A stretch of DNA of 64,000 bases. Source: an uncultured Acetatifactor sp. GTDB lineage: Bacteria > Bacillota > Clostridia > Lachnospirales > Lachnospiraceae. Positions 1 to 9,220 of this stretch are shown here, in pieces. The notes beneath the pieces were generated by a model, which saw only the letters and a list, made by a program, of their open reading frames with translations, was not told the DNA's origin and made no database searches. The stretch is from positions 89,097-153,096 of the forward strand of contig CAJTKW010000001.1 in the NCBI GenBank assembly GCA_910577035.1, in the 5' to 3' direction. Numbering within the stretch: position 1 is the first letter of the stretch; each line of letters starts with the position of its first letter. Position numbers and translations under genes: made by a program.

Positions 1-1380
1 ATGGAAAACGAACAGAAAAGTGACCTGTCCAAAACCCTTGAAACAGGACGGGCTGCCGCACACATGGTTCGCGGGGCCATAAAAGCAGGAAAAGCCGTAT
101 CGGGCGCTGCCAAGGGCGCAGCTGCCGGGGGACCGTATGGTGCCGCAGCCGGTGCCATCTGGGAAAACCGTAAGCTGGTCGGCAAAATCATAATCGGAAT
201 CATTGCCCTGCTGCTGATTCCCGTTGTGTTTGTGGTATCCCTGCCATCGGTAATCTTTGGCGGTCTGCTGAACACATTTTCTTCCACGGTTAATGTAGAT
301 ATACCGATCCTGAACAACAATGCCGCCATTGTTGAAAATGTGGCAGAAATCACTTCCACGTTAGATGAAATCATGGCTGGAGGGCTGGAAGATACCATGA
401 AACAGATAGAGGCAGACTTTGCAGCCTCAGATGCCGATGAAATGGAGGTCATCAACCCTTACGCAGACCGCCCGCTATATAATGCCAACCAATTTATTGC
501 CATGTACTGCGCATACAAAAATAAAGATTACGCCGCCATTTCCATTTCCGATATGGCAGATATACTCCGCACCAACCAAAGCCGCCTGTACTCTTACACA
601 CAGGCCGAGGAAACACGGACAAGGACTGAAACAGACCCTGCCACCGGAAAAGAGGTATCTGTCACGGAAACATGGAATGTGTATACCCTTGTTTATAACG
701 GGGAGACCTATTTTGCCGAGCAGGTCTTTAAGCTGGATGAAGAACAGGCTGCCCTTGCCAATGCCTACGCCCAGAACCTGAGCCTTTTTATGGGTGACGG
801 CATGATGCAGGGGCTTACGGAATGGGACGGCAATTCCATCCCCTCCCTCGGTGATGTCCGTTTTACCGACGGCGCAACGGAAGTTGTCTACTACAACCAG
901 CTGGACGAGCGCTATGCAGGCATGCCTTACGGCACCGACCATATCGGAAGCCACGGCTGCGGCCCTACGGCTATGGCAATAGTCATATCTTCCCTCTCCG
1001 GACAGACCGTTGACCCTGTGGAAATGGCTGAATGGTCTTACCGGAACGGCTACTGGTGCAGGGACAGCGGCTCCTACCATGCTCTGATCCCTGCCGCCGC
1101 AAGGAACTGGGGGTTAAATGTGTCAGGCTGTTCCGTTTCAGAACCGCAGAGGATTCTGGATGCTTTGGCAGAAGGGAAGCTGGTGGTTGCGATCATGTCC
1201 AGGGGACACTTTACAAAATCAGGGCACTTTATCGTACTGCGGGGTGTCCAAAACGGAAAGATACTGGTGGCTGACCCTGCCAGTTACGGCAGGAGCGGAC
1301 AGCTCTGGGATCTATCCCTTATTTTAAGGGAAGCGAGCCGGGGCGCTGCAGCGGGCGGTCCTTTCTGGATCATCGGCTGA
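1..1380 (+). CDS. C39-like cysteine peptidase / cell-wall hydrolase of the transfer apparatus
   Basis: A 459-aa protein. Residues about 25-55 are Gly/Ala-rich, a single membrane segment follows (about 60-85), and the rest is predicted extracytoplasmic. The C-terminal third is a papain-like C39 (peptidase_C39_2-type) domain: nucleophile Cys320 in SHGCGPTAMAI, His409 in SGHFIVL and Asp425 in VADPAS. Membrane-anchored wall hydrolases with this layout fill the VirB1 role in Gram-positive conjugation, opening peptidoglycan for the secretion channel; placement directly before virB4 fits that. Whether the substrate is peptidoglycan or protein cannot be read from the sequence. The ATG is the first base of the window, so the true start could lie further left. 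Confidence 0.75.
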   Translation: MENEQKSDLSKTLETGRAAAHMVRGAIKAGKAVSGAAKGAAAGGPYGAAAGAIWENRKLVGKIIIGIIALLLIPVVFVVSLPSVIFGGLLNTFSSTVNVDIPILNNNAAIVENVAEITSTLDEIMAGGLEDTMKQIEADFAASDADEMEVINPYADRPLYNANQFIAMYCAYKNKDYAAISISDMADILRTNQSRLYSYTQAEETRTRTETDPATGKEVSVTETWNVYTLVYNGETYFAEQVFKLDEEQAALANAYAQNLSLFMGDGMMQGLTEWDGNSIPSLGDVRFTDGATEVVYYNQLDERYAGMPYGTDHIGSHGCGPTAMAIVISSLSGQTVDPVEMAEWSYRNGYWCRDSGSYHALIPAAARNWGLNVSGCSVSEPQRILDALAEGKLVVAIMSRGHFTKSGHFIVLRGVQNGKILVADPASYGRSGQLWDLSLILREASRGAAAGGPFWIIG

Positions 1381-1442
1381 TGCCCTGCGGCTTATGAAAT
1401 ACCAGCAATACAAATTGTAATGAAAGCGAGGTTATTTTATCC

Positions 1443-4400
1443 ATGAACCACCAACGTGAGCGTGATACTTATATCATCCCACCTAATTTTATAGATACCG
1501 GAACCTTTTTCGGCGGCTTATTCAAGGCAAGGAATGTGATTGAGGCCGGCATCCTGGCATCTGCCATAGGGCTGCCGGTCCTTTTATGCCTGCCCCTTGG
1601 CCTGACTGCCCGCATTGTCATCCTGTGCCTTACGGCGCTGCCTGCCGCACTGGTGGCACTAATCGGCATTTCAGGGGAAAGCCTTTCGTCTTTTTTATTT
1701 ATCTTTGTGAAATACCTGAGAAACCGCCGCATCCTTGGCGCAGAGGGCGCTACGGGCAGAAAGACCGCCGAGAAACCGACCGCAGACTGTACCACCCATA
1801 CGGCAAAGCCCCAAAAAACAGAACAGCCGCGCCGGAGAAAAGACGATTTCCCGGCGGAATTTGATGAAGTACGGGGCTATGAGATACGCCAGAAGCTGCG
1901 CCCCGTGGGGAAAAAGCAGACCTCCGGCAGGCAGGATACTCCCCTGAAAGACACAAGGGAAAAATCCCGCCTGCCCCTGCATTCCCCGGAACCTGCGTTC
2001 CAATACTTAAACCCGGTGGCGGAATACCTGCCCATCAGCAGGGTCGCAAACGGCATTATTTACACGAAGGATCACCGTTTCGTGAAAGTTGTGGAAGTCA
2101 TACCCATCAACTTCCTGCTGCGCAGCGGGAATGAACAGAGGAGCATCATCTATTCCTTTATCTCCTATCTGAAGGTAAGCCCCGTAAAGCTGCAGTTTAA
2201 GGTATTAACAAGGCGCGCCGACATCAACCGCCATCTGGAGACCGTGCGGCGGGAAATGGCTGAGGAAACCAACGGACAGTGCAGGCTCATGCAGGAGGAC
2301 TATCTGCAGTTCGTGCAGCAGATCAGCTCCAGGGAGGCGGTAACCAGACGCTTTTTCCTGATTTTTGAGTATGAGCCCTGGAGCAATACCAAACGCGCGG
2401 ACGAGGAAAGCGAGGCGGTCACCGCCCTGGAGGGCGCAGTCCACACCGCGGCAAACTACCTCAGACAGTGCGGCAATGAGCTTGTCATCCCTGAACAGGA
2501 AGACGAGCATACCATCGGGATACTCTACAATCTGCTGTGCCGCAATGAAAGCGCCGCAAAGCCGCTGCCCCGGCGTGCAAGGGAGATCGTGGAAAAGTAC
2601 GCTGCCGCCGGCAGGACTGCGGATGCGGATCACATCCCCGCAAATGAATTTATTGCCCCCGCAAGCATTGACTTTACCCACGGCGGCTACCTCTGCATTG
2701 ACGGGCTTTATTACGATTACCTGCTGATACCCTCTGACGGCTATAAAACGCAGGTGCCCGCCGGATGGCTCAGCCTGCTGGTAAACGCAGGGGACGGCAT
2801 TGACATGGATATGTTCCTCTCACGGGAACCGAAAGAGCGGATCATACAGAAAGTGGGACAGCAGCTCCGCATCAACCGCTCCCGGATCAAGGATACCAGC
2901 GACACGAACACCGATTTTGACGACATAGACAGCGCCATCCGCAGCGGGTATTTCTTAAAGGAGGGGCTGGCGGACAATGAGGACTTTTATTTCCTGAACC
3001 TGCTGATTACCATTACCGCCGCAAGTGTGGAAGACCTCGAATGGAAAGTGAACGAGATGAAGAAACTGCTTGTATCCCAGGATATGCAGGCATCCTCCTG
3101 CCATTTCCGGGAAGAACAGGCTTTCCTGTCCTCCCTCCCCCTGGTTTCCATGGAGAAAAAGCTCTATGAACGCAGCAGGCGGAACCTCCTGACGAGCGGC
3201 GCCGCAAGCTGCTATCCCTTTACCAGCTATGAAATGTGCGATGACAACGGCATCCTGCTTGGCGTGAACAAGTATAACAGTTCCCTCATTATCGTGGACA
3301 TCTTTGATTCCGCCATTTACAAGAATGCCAACATGGCGATCTTAGGCACCAGCGGTGCGGGGAAAACCTTCACCATGCAGCTCATGGCGCTGAGGATGCG
3401 CCGGAAAGGGATTCCCATATTTATTGTTGCCCCGTTAAAGGGGCATGAGTTCCACCGGGCCTGTGCCAATGTGGGCGGGGAGTTCATACAGATTTCCCCT
3501 GCAAGCCCCCACTGCATCAACGTCATGGAGATCCGCCGCATAGACCACACCGTAGACGAACTGCTGGACGGACCGGGCATCCAGTTATCCGAGCTTGCAT
3601 CAAAAATCCAGCGGCTCCATATCTTTTTTTCGCTGCTGATCCCGGATATGTCCCATGAGGAGCGGCAGCTCCTTGATGAAGCCCTCATACACACCTACAA
3701 CGAAAAAGGGATCACCCATGACAACCAGAGCCTGGAAGACCCGGAAATTCCGGGGCAGTACCGCAGGATGCCTGTCCTTGGCGACCTCTACGGGATTCTG
3801 AAAAAGGACTCACAGACAAAACGGCTGGCAAATATTTTAAACCGCCTTGTAAACGGCTCCGCAAGCACCTTTAACCAGCAGACCAATGTATCCCTTCAGA
3901 ATAAATATACCGTGCTTGACATTTCCTCCCTTACGGGAGACCTGCTCACGGTTGGGATGTTTGTTGCCCTTGATTTTGTCTGGGACCGGGCGAAGGAAGA
4001 CCGGACTGAGGAGAAAGCCATATTCATTGATGAATGCTGGCAGCTTTTATCCGGCGCCGGGGCGACAGGCACCCGCCTTGCGGGGGATTTTGTCCTGGAG
4101 ATCTTTAAGACCATAAGGGGCTATGGCGGCTCTGCCATCTGCGCCAGCCAGGACTTAAACGACTTTTTCAATCTGGACGAAGGGCGGTTTGGGAAGGGCG
4201 TCATCAATAATTCCAAGACCAAGATCATCTTAAACCTTGAGGATGACGAGGCAGGACGGGTACAGGACACCCTGCACCTGTCTGATGCCGAGGTCATGGA
4301 AGTCACGCATTTTGAGCGGGGCAGCGGGCTTATCAGTACGAACAACAACAATATCATGGTGGAATTCAAGGCAAGCCCCCTGGAGAAAGACCTGATAACC

Positions 4401-4463
4401 ACGGACAGGCGGGAGCTAAAAAATCTGGTGAACCGCCTGCGTGAACAAGAACCGGTCGAATAG
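1443..4463 (+). CDS. virB4: PrgI-VirB4 fusion, type IV secretion ATPase
   Basis: A 1006-aa protein. Residues 1-95 carry a PrgI/VirB3-like module (IIPPNF start and two close hydrophobic segments), followed by a basic linker of about 75 residues and then the VirB4/TraE body. Walker A is GTSGAGKT with Lys641; Walker B is KAIFIDECW with Asp863. VirB4 is the hexameric ATPase that energises channel assembly and DNA transfer at the inner face of the membrane. Fusing the small VirB3-like partner to it is known in several Gram-positive elements. It lies 62 bp after the peptidase gene and is followed by a strong terminator, so it ends a transcription unit. Confidence 0.93.
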   Translation: MNHQRERDTYIIPPNFIDTGTFFGGLFKARNVIEAGILASAIGLPVLLCLPLGLTARIVILCLTALPAALVALIGISGESLSSFLFIFVKYLRNRRILGAEGATGRKTAEKPTADCTTHTAKPQKTEQPRRRKDDFPAEFDEVRGYEIRQKLRPVGKKQTSGRQDTPLKDTREKSRLPLHSPEPAFQYLNPVAEYLPISRVANGIIYTKDHRFVKVVEVIPINFLLRSGNEQRSIIYSFISYLKVSPVKLQFKVLTRRADINRHLETVRREMAEETNGQCRLMQEDYLQFVQQISSREAVTRRFFLIFEYEPWSNTKRADEESEAVTALEGAVHTAANYLRQCGNELVIPEQEDEHTIGILYNLLCRNESAAKPLPRRAREIVEKYAAAGRTADADHIPANEFIAPASIDFTHGGYLCIDGLYYDYLLIPSDGYKTQVPAGWLSLLVNAGDGIDMDMFLSREPKERIIQKVGQQLRINRSRIKDTSDTNTDFDDIDSAIRSGYFLKEGLADNEDFYFLNLLITITAASVEDLEWKVNEMKKLLVSQDMQASSCHFREEQAFLSSLPLVSMEKKLYERSRRNLLTSGAASCYPFTSYEMCDDNGILLGVNKYNSSLIIVDIFDSAIYKNANMAILGTSGAGKTFTMQLMALRMRRKGIPIFIVAPLKGHEFHRACANVGGEFIQISPASPHCINVMEIRRIDHTVDELLDGPGIQLSELASKIQRLHIFFSLLIPDMSHEERQLLDEALIHTYNEKGITHDNQSLEDPEIPGQYRRMPVLGDLYGILKKDSQTKRLANILNRLVNGSASTFNQQTNVSLQNKYTVLDISSLTGDLLTVGMFVALDFVWDRAKEDRTEEKAIFIDECWQLLSGAGATGTRLAGDFVLEIFKTIRGYGGSAICASQDLNDFFNLDEGRFGKGVINNSKTKIILNLEDDEAGRVQDTLHLSDAEVMEVTHFERGSGLISTNNNNIMVEFKASPLEKDLITTDRRELKNLVNRLREQEPVE

Positions 4464-4555
4464 AAGAATGCCTGCTTTTGGCATTCTTCCAGTGTGAGAT
4501 TTAGAATTTCTTGGGCGGCGTTTTATGACGCCATAGAAATTCTTCTCACACTTTT
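4463..4555 (+). terminator. double hairpin after virB4
   Basis: The first stem is GAAGAATGCC/GGCATTCTTC (4463-4489). It is followed at once by a long stem with outer arms AGTGTGAG/CTCACACT (4491-4498, 4545-4552), inner arms AGAATTTCT/AGAAATTCT and a GGCG/CGCC tip, then TTTT. The second hairpin has the form of an intrinsic terminator. Confidence 0.75.
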
Positions 4556-4561
4556 GCGCAC

Positions 4562-4625
4562 GAATTACGCATACAATACGCATTTTTTCATGCAGTACGC
4601 ATGTATTGCGTACAGATTACGCATT
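4562..4625 (+). repeat. TACGCAT iterons with 11-bp phasing, candidate centromere or operator
   Basis: TACGCAT occurs at 4566, 4577, 4596 and 4618, with an inverted TGCGTA at 4607. Offsets are 11, 19, 11 and 11 bp. The first pair and its T-run closely match the pair upstream of parM (45171-45188). R1-type ParR binds 11-bp centromere iterons, so this is a candidate parC site or an operator for the operon starting at 4646. Confidence 0.6.
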
Positions 4626-4645
4626 AACACGAGGAGGTGATTTTA

Positions 4646-5182
4646 TTGAAGACAAGGGCAGATATTTATGGAATCGAAGCGGCGGAACTGCTCCGTCTGA
4701 TATCCATGTATCCGGGCATTACAGACGGACAGATGCTCCGCTTTTTCCCCGGCAAGACGGAAAAGATCAAAAACCTGCTCTCCCACCTGACAAAACAGGG
4801 GCGCATTTTTTCCACGGACACGGGAAACTGCTTTCCCGCCGGACACGAAAGTCCAACACCGGCACCCGGACTGCTGCAGGCGGTCTGGGTGCTGCTGGAT
4901 TTCCTTGACCGGGCAGAATACCACTCCTGCGGCGAGTTCCCCTCCGCCATCCTTTTCTTTGCCGCAGGCGAACTGTATGAGGTCATTCCTGTTCCCCTGA
5001 GGCAGGAGGCACTGATTGCCAGCATCCTGCAGCATACACGGACAGAGGACAGCCGCCGCATTGTGGTGGTAGACGAACCTGCACAGATTGCGGAACTGGA
5101 CTTTCCTAACATATCCGGCTACTGCACAGCAGGGGAGGACGGGCAGGTACATTATTATCAGAAATCGAATGGAGGGTTGTAA
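4646..5182 (+). CDS. winged-helix-like accessory protein (DUF5697-like)
   Basis: A 178-aa protein from TTG at 4646, preceded 8 nt upstream by AGGAGG (4632-4637); an in-frame GTG at 4637 overlaps that site and is unlikely. Residues 1-60 look like a winged-helix DNA-binding fold (AAELLRLISMYPGITDGQML...LLSHLTKQGRIF). The remainder is predicted globular with no catalytic motif. It resembles a family I recall as DUF5697, common in Lachnospiraceae ICEs; the number is from memory. First gene after the TACGCAT repeats, directly abutting the next gene. Confidence 0.6.
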   Translation: MKTRADIYGIEAAELLRLISMYPGITDGQMLRFFPGKTEKIKNLLSHLTKQGRIFSTDTGNCFPAGHESPTPAPGLLQAVWVLLDFLDRAEYHSCGEFPSAILFFAAGELYEVIPVPLRQEALIASILQHTRTEDSRRIVVVDEPAQIAELDFPNISGYCTAGEDGQVHYYQKSNGGL

Positions 5183-5845
5183 TTGGACCGAAAACTAATA
5201 TCACGCCGGATCGCGGATGTAAGGGAAAACCTCATGCGGCTGAATAACCACATCTGCGCCATGGATTCCCTTGACATCCAGCGGTATCCGGATAACTACG
5301 AAACCATGTCCACCGAGGCGGCCCTGCGGGCGGAAAAGATTGCCTGCCAGCTCAGGAACCTCCTCTATGCCACCACGGATATTTCCAGGACGGACTACCT
5401 GCTGCAGGCGGGGGAAGTCCACGGCATTGACATTCTCTATGAAAACGGCATCATGGAGATCACACTCCCCCGCCTGCTGCCCAAAAAGAAAGCGAAACAG
5501 AGCAGCCTGTTCCTCTTAGACCCGCTCCATGCCGCTTTGGAACAATATGCAGCCCATACTGCCCTCCCGCGTTTCCGGGAATGTGTGGTCTGTATTTCCC
5601 ATGTATACAGCCATGAACTGCCTGACTGGTGCCTTTTGGATTACGACAACCTCCAGCAGAAACAGCTTTTGGATACCATTGCCCTCCATGTCATGGTGGA
5701 CGACAGCGGGCTGCTCTGTGATGCTTACAACACCACCGAACTTGGGGACAGGGACTGCACCCATATCTATATCATGGGGAAAGACCGCTTTGCAGACTGG
5801 CTCACGGAACGCAAAAACAGGCTGAAATCCATATCAGATTTTTAG
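5183..5845 (+). CDS. conserved ICE protein of unknown function (DUF6100-like)
   Basis: A 220-aa protein whose TTG start follows the upstream TAA with no gap and has GGAGGG about 7 nt before it, so translation is probably coupled. The N-terminal 80 residues are helical (MRLNNHICAMDSLDIQRYP...AALRAEKIACQLRNLLYATT); the C-terminal half contains conserved-looking Cys and His residues (FRECVVCISHVYSH). It looks like a family I recall as DUF6100. No enzymatic motif is visible. Its place between the DUF5697-like protein and the coupling protein suggests an accessory role in transfer. Confidence 0.6.
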   Translation: MDRKLISRRIADVRENLMRLNNHICAMDSLDIQRYPDNYETMSTEAALRAEKIACQLRNLLYATTDISRTDYLLQAGEVHGIDILYENGIMEITLPRLLPKKKAKQSSLFLLDPLHAALEQYAAHTALPRFRECVVCISHVYSHELPDWCLLDYDNLQQKQLLDTIALHVMVDDSGLLCDAYNTTELGDRDCTHIYIMGKDRFADWLTERKNRLKSISDF

Positions 5846-5878
5846 GGTTTTGGAGGCACTTTTCCCCTGATATGGAAC

Positions 5879-5961
5879 ATCCGGCTGGAAAAGCGCATGG
5901 ATACGGCATTTTCCCCATGCGGCTGCCTGCCGGATTTACCGAGGTCTTTAGCCGCCTCGGT
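5879..5961 (+). promoter_or_regulatory. structured intergenic hairpins before the 5989 gene
   Basis: Nested arms ATCCGGC (5879-5885)/GCCGGAT (5929-5935) and CGCATGG (5894-5900)/CCATGCG (5915-5921), then a second stem ACCGAGG (5938-5944)/CCTCGGT (5955-5961). There is no U-run, so this is more likely an mRNA processing or stability element than a terminator. Confidence 0.45.
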
Positions 5962-5988
5962 AAAAACCGACACAAGGAGGTGATACCT

Positions 5989-7113
5989 GTGGCGGATCAT
6001 TCTTTCTATCCGCAAAAGGACACACAGGCCTACCGGCTGTTAGAGCTGACCGCCATATGCGGCGAACTGCCCGCCTGTCTGCTCCACCGCATCCCCGGCA
6101 GTACCAGCTATAAAGATGTCCTAATCTGGTCCTTAAAAAAGGAACGGCTCTTAAAGACCTACTACCGTGACAGGCTGCGCGGATATCGGCTTGGAACAAA
6201 AGGCAAGGCTTTCCTGCTGCGTGAGAACCCTGAGCGATTCTCTTTTTACCTGACAGGAAATGCCGACACCAATATGTTAAAAAGCGAGATTACCCGCAGG
6301 CTCCGGCTCCACAGGATTGCGGAGATATACATAATGATGATGAATGCCGGCATATCCGTGTTCCGGGATGAAAAGCCTGACTTATTCAGCCCCGGAGGGA
6401 TCGGGCTTCTGCCCACGCACCCACCCGCCTTTTATAGCTCAAGGGAAGTCAAGGAGCTTGGCATGGAAACCATAAAGATCCGCGGCTCCCGCATGGCAGG
6501 GGTGCTGACTTCCCCCGCCGGCAGTTTCCTCATCTACAATGAGGGAACCCAGACCGCGAAATGGGATTACCGGGCAGAACAGCGGGCACAGGCATTGCTG
6601 CAGATGACACTCTGCACCGGTCAGACCGCCAATGATAAGGTTTCAGGGCTTCTTTTCGGCAGCGGGATGGAACCCTTTTACCAGATCCTGTCCAGCGCCG
6701 ACAGCAATACCCGATGCTTTTTTCTTCTGGACGGGAACTATGAGCACTTTTATTACCTGACAAACGACTTTCATGGGGAGGTGATGCTGAAATTACTTTG
6801 TGACACTGGGCGGAGGGCGGAGCTTGACCGTATTCTCTCCCTTGACCTGAAAGCGGGGGTGCCCGACTTTTCCATAGAGAACGATGCCCTCGACAGGGAG
6901 GGAAATCCCGTACTTTTCGGATACCTGCCTGACATCCCGCGGGTCAACCGGTTCCTTATGGCGCTGCAGCTCAGGGAGAGGACCGGAACTCTGATATGTT
7001 TTGATTTTCAGGCAGGGGCTTACGCACAATATGCCGGGGGGCTGCTCCGCCTCCAGACCATCAGCTTTGAAAAATTTGAAAGGAGGTTTTACCCATCAAA
7101 AAAAGAAAATTGA
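5989..7113 (+). CDS. winged-helix protein resembling replication-relaxation family
   Basis: A 374-aa protein. I place the start at GTG 5989 because AAGGAGGTGAT ends just before it; the frame is open from ATG 5872, but that region is occupied by hairpins. The N-terminal 100 residues (YRLLELTAICGELPACLLHRI...YRLGTKGKAFLL) match the winged-helix pattern of replication-relaxation proteins found in mobile elements. The C-terminal 250 residues are unrecognised. No relaxase histidine triad or catalytic tyrosine motif is visible, so I do not call it the nicking enzyme. Its end overlaps the start of virD4. Confidence 0.5.
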   Translation: MADHSFYPQKDTQAYRLLELTAICGELPACLLHRIPGSTSYKDVLIWSLKKERLLKTYYRDRLRGYRLGTKGKAFLLRENPERFSFYLTGNADTNMLKSEITRRLRLHRIAEIYIMMMNAGISVFRDEKPDLFSPGGIGLLPTHPPAFYSSREVKELGMETIKIRGSRMAGVLTSPAGSFLIYNEGTQTAKWDYRAEQRAQALLQMTLCTGQTANDKVSGLLFGSGMEPFYQILSSADSNTRCFFLLDGNYEHFYYLTNDFHGEVMLKLLCDTGRRAELDRILSLDLKAGVPDFSIENDALDREGNPVLFGYLPDIPRVNRFLMALQLRERTGTLICFDFQAGAYAQYAGGLLRLQTISFEKFERRFYPSKKEN

Positions 7114-9071
7114 TCCTGACGCTGGTTTCTGTTCCTGCCGCCCTTCTCGCCGTCCTGTATGCGGGAGGGTACCTGGCACAGTTTATCGGCAACTATGTAC
7201 TCTGGCAGCAGGAAGGCGGCTATCCCGGTGACGGCACTTCCCCGGTTATGGCATCGCCCTCTTTCCCCGCCTGCCTCTCTGCGGTGTTTAGTCCGCCCTA
7301 TGGCATTTACGGAATCTTTATCTGCATCGGGCTGCTTGGCATCCTGCTCATCATGGTAATGCGGATGGGCTACAGCGACACCGGAGAATATGACGCGGAC
7401 AGGAATTTCACCTATTCCGCCAAAGGCACCTACGGCACATCCGGCTGGATGGACAAAAAAGAACTGTCACAGGTTCTGGAGCTTGTCCCCATCCGTGACC
7501 TGCACTGCCACCACGGCACGGTTTTGGGGCTGCTGGACGGGAAAGCGGTCTGCGTTCCTGAGAAGACCCTGCTCAACAGCAACCTCGCCGTCTATGGTGC
7601 CAGCGGTTCCATGAAAACACGCTCTTTCTGCCTGAACCGCATTTTACAGGGTGTTGCGCGCAGGGAATCCCTGATCATCTGCGATCCGAAGTCCGAGCTT
7701 TATGAAAAGACCAGCGAATATCTGCGCGGGCAGGGTTACTGTGTCAAGGTATTTAACCTTGTGGAACCTGAAAATTCCGACTCATGGAACTGCCTCGCGG
7801 AGATTGACGGGCAGGAGCTGATGGCGCAGCTCTTTGTTGACGTCATTATCAAAAACACAAACAGTAACGGCAAGGGGGACCACTTCTGGGATTCCTGTGA
7901 AATGAACCTGTTAAAAGCGCTGACCCTGTATGTGGATTTAAGCTATCCACCTGCAAAACGCAACATCGGGCAGATGTACCGCCTGCTCACCCTGAATTCC
8001 GAAAGCGCCCTGGACAGTCTTTTTGAAGTCCTGCCGAACACGCATCCGGCGAAAGCGCCTTACAGTCTTTTCAAACAGGCTTCGGATACCGTGCGCAGCG
8101 GCGTGGTGATTGGGCTTGGCAGCCGCCTGCAGGTATTCCAGGCAGAATTGATAAAAAAGATCACCGCCCATAACGAGATTGACCTGGAACTTCCGGGCAC
8201 TTCCCCCTGTGCCTATTTCCTTGTCACCAGCGACCAGGACAGCACCTTTGACTTTCTGGCATCCCTGTTTCTTTCCTTTGTGTTCATCAAGTTAGTCAGG
8301 TATGCGGATAAAAACTGTGAGGGCGGGAAACTGCCCGTGCCCGTCCATGTGCTCGGCGAGGAGCTGACCGCCTGCGGCACCATCCCCGACCTGTCCAGAC
8401 GGCTGAGTGTGATCCGCTCCCGGAACATCTCCATGTCCTGCGTGTTCCAGAACCTGGCGGGGCTGCAGAACCGTTACCCACAGAATCTCTGGCAGGAAAT
8501 ACTCGGCAACTGCGATGTCCAGCTTTTCTTAGGCTGCACCGACCCGCTCACCGCGGAATTTGTCAGCTCCAGGACAGGGCTTGCCAGCGTGGCAGTATCC
8601 AGCAAATCCAAACAGCTGGGAACATGGCGGATCTCCAACTATACGCCGGAGTTCAGGGAGACCAGCGGCGTGGGGAAACGGCCGGTGCTGACACCGGACG
8701 AAGTGCTGCGGCTGCCCGTTGACAAGGCGCTGGTAATCATCCGCGGCAAAAAGATACTCAAGGTGGACAAGCTGGATTACTCCAGACACCCTAAATATGA
8801 AAAGCTGCATTCCTGCAAGGCATCCGCCCATATCCCCGAATGGCGGAAATCGGAAAATGAGGCAAGAAACAATCCGCAGGGTGAAAATACGGAAACTGCT
8901 GAGCCACCTGCAAAGAAAACAGGCGGGCGGAAACCCAAACCTACAGCAGCCAAAAAGACAAGCCCTGCTGCGGCAGAAAAGGAAAAGCCTGAACAGACGG
9001 CACCGCCACCAGAGAGCACCGCTGCTCCTGCAGGCATCATTCCTACGGACAAAGAGTCCATCATGTCCTAA
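7095..9071 (+). CDS. virD4: VirD4/TraG-type coupling protein
   Basis: A membrane-anchored DNA-pumping ATPase that delivers the relaxase-DNA complex to the channel. A membrane segment lies at the N-terminus and another around residue 80. The P-loop is GASGSMKT (Lys174), with Met where Gly is usual, then LIICDPKSELYEKT downstream. The C-terminal 90 residues are Lys/Pro/Ala-rich, possibly contacting the relaxosome. Start choice: AGGAGG (7081-7086) sits 8 nt before an in-frame ATC at 7095 giving MKKRKLILTLV; the first conventional codon (TTG 7110) is 23 nt away and drops the basic residues. The gene overlaps the previous one by 19 nt. Confidence 0.9.
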   Translation: MKKRKLILTLVSVPAALLAVLYAGGYLAQFIGNYVLWQQEGGYPGDGTSPVMASPSFPACLSAVFSPPYGIYGIFICIGLLGILLIMVMRMGYSDTGEYDADRNFTYSAKGTYGTSGWMDKKELSQVLELVPIRDLHCHHGTVLGLLDGKAVCVPEKTLLNSNLAVYGASGSMKTRSFCLNRILQGVARRESLIICDPKSELYEKTSEYLRGQGYCVKVFNLVEPENSDSWNCLAEIDGQELMAQLFVDVIIKNTNSNGKGDHFWDSCEMNLLKALTLYVDLSYPPAKRNIGQMYRLLTLNSESALDSLFEVLPNTHPAKAPYSLFKQASDTVRSGVVIGLGSRLQVFQAELIKKITAHNEIDLELPGTSPCAYFLVTSDQDSTFDFLASLFLSFVFIKLVRYADKNCEGGKLPVPVHVLGEELTACGTIPDLSRRLSVIRSRNISMSCVFQNLAGLQNRYPQNLWQEILGNCDVQLFLGCTDPLTAEFVSSRTGLASVAVSSKSKQLGTWRISNYTPEFRETSGVGKRPVLTPDEVLRLPVDKALVIIRGKKILKVDKLDYSRHPKYEKLHSCKASAHIPEWRKSENEARNNPQGENTETAEPPAKKTGGRKPKPTAAKKTSPAAAEKEKPEQTAPPPESTAAPAGIIPTDKESIMS

Positions 9072-9154
9072 ACCTATAAACCTGCCCTCATGCCGCAACC
9101 AATAAAAGCGGCTATATGGGCAATGCAAGTCAAAGATTATCATACTGTTCACTC

Positions 9155-9214
9155 GGGAAGTCTGTACGCACACGCCCAGACTTTCCCTTGCACAAACGGC
9201 GTGTGCAGAAGGAG
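9155..9214 (+). promoter_or_regulatory. predicted H-type pseudoknot next to the ribosome binding site
   Basis: Stem 1 is GGGAAGTCTG (9155-9164) with CAGACTTTCCC (9177-9187). Stem 2 is GCACACGCC (9168-9176), inside the loop of stem 1, with GGCGTGTGC (9198-9206). The two stems abut with no spacer, loop 1 is 3 nt and loop 3 is 10 nt. AAGGAG (9209-9214) follows immediately, so folding could control translation of the S1-domain protein. Confidence 0.55.
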
Positions 9215-9220
9215 AAAAAC

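Noticed and set aside
475..1080. 201-aa minus-strand frame opposite the peptidase gene
   Set aside because: Antisense shadow of a clear gene, with no ribosome site.
5989..7113. Relaxase call for the replication-relaxation-like protein
   Set aside because: No histidine triad or catalytic tyrosine motif; only a winged-helix N-terminus is supported.
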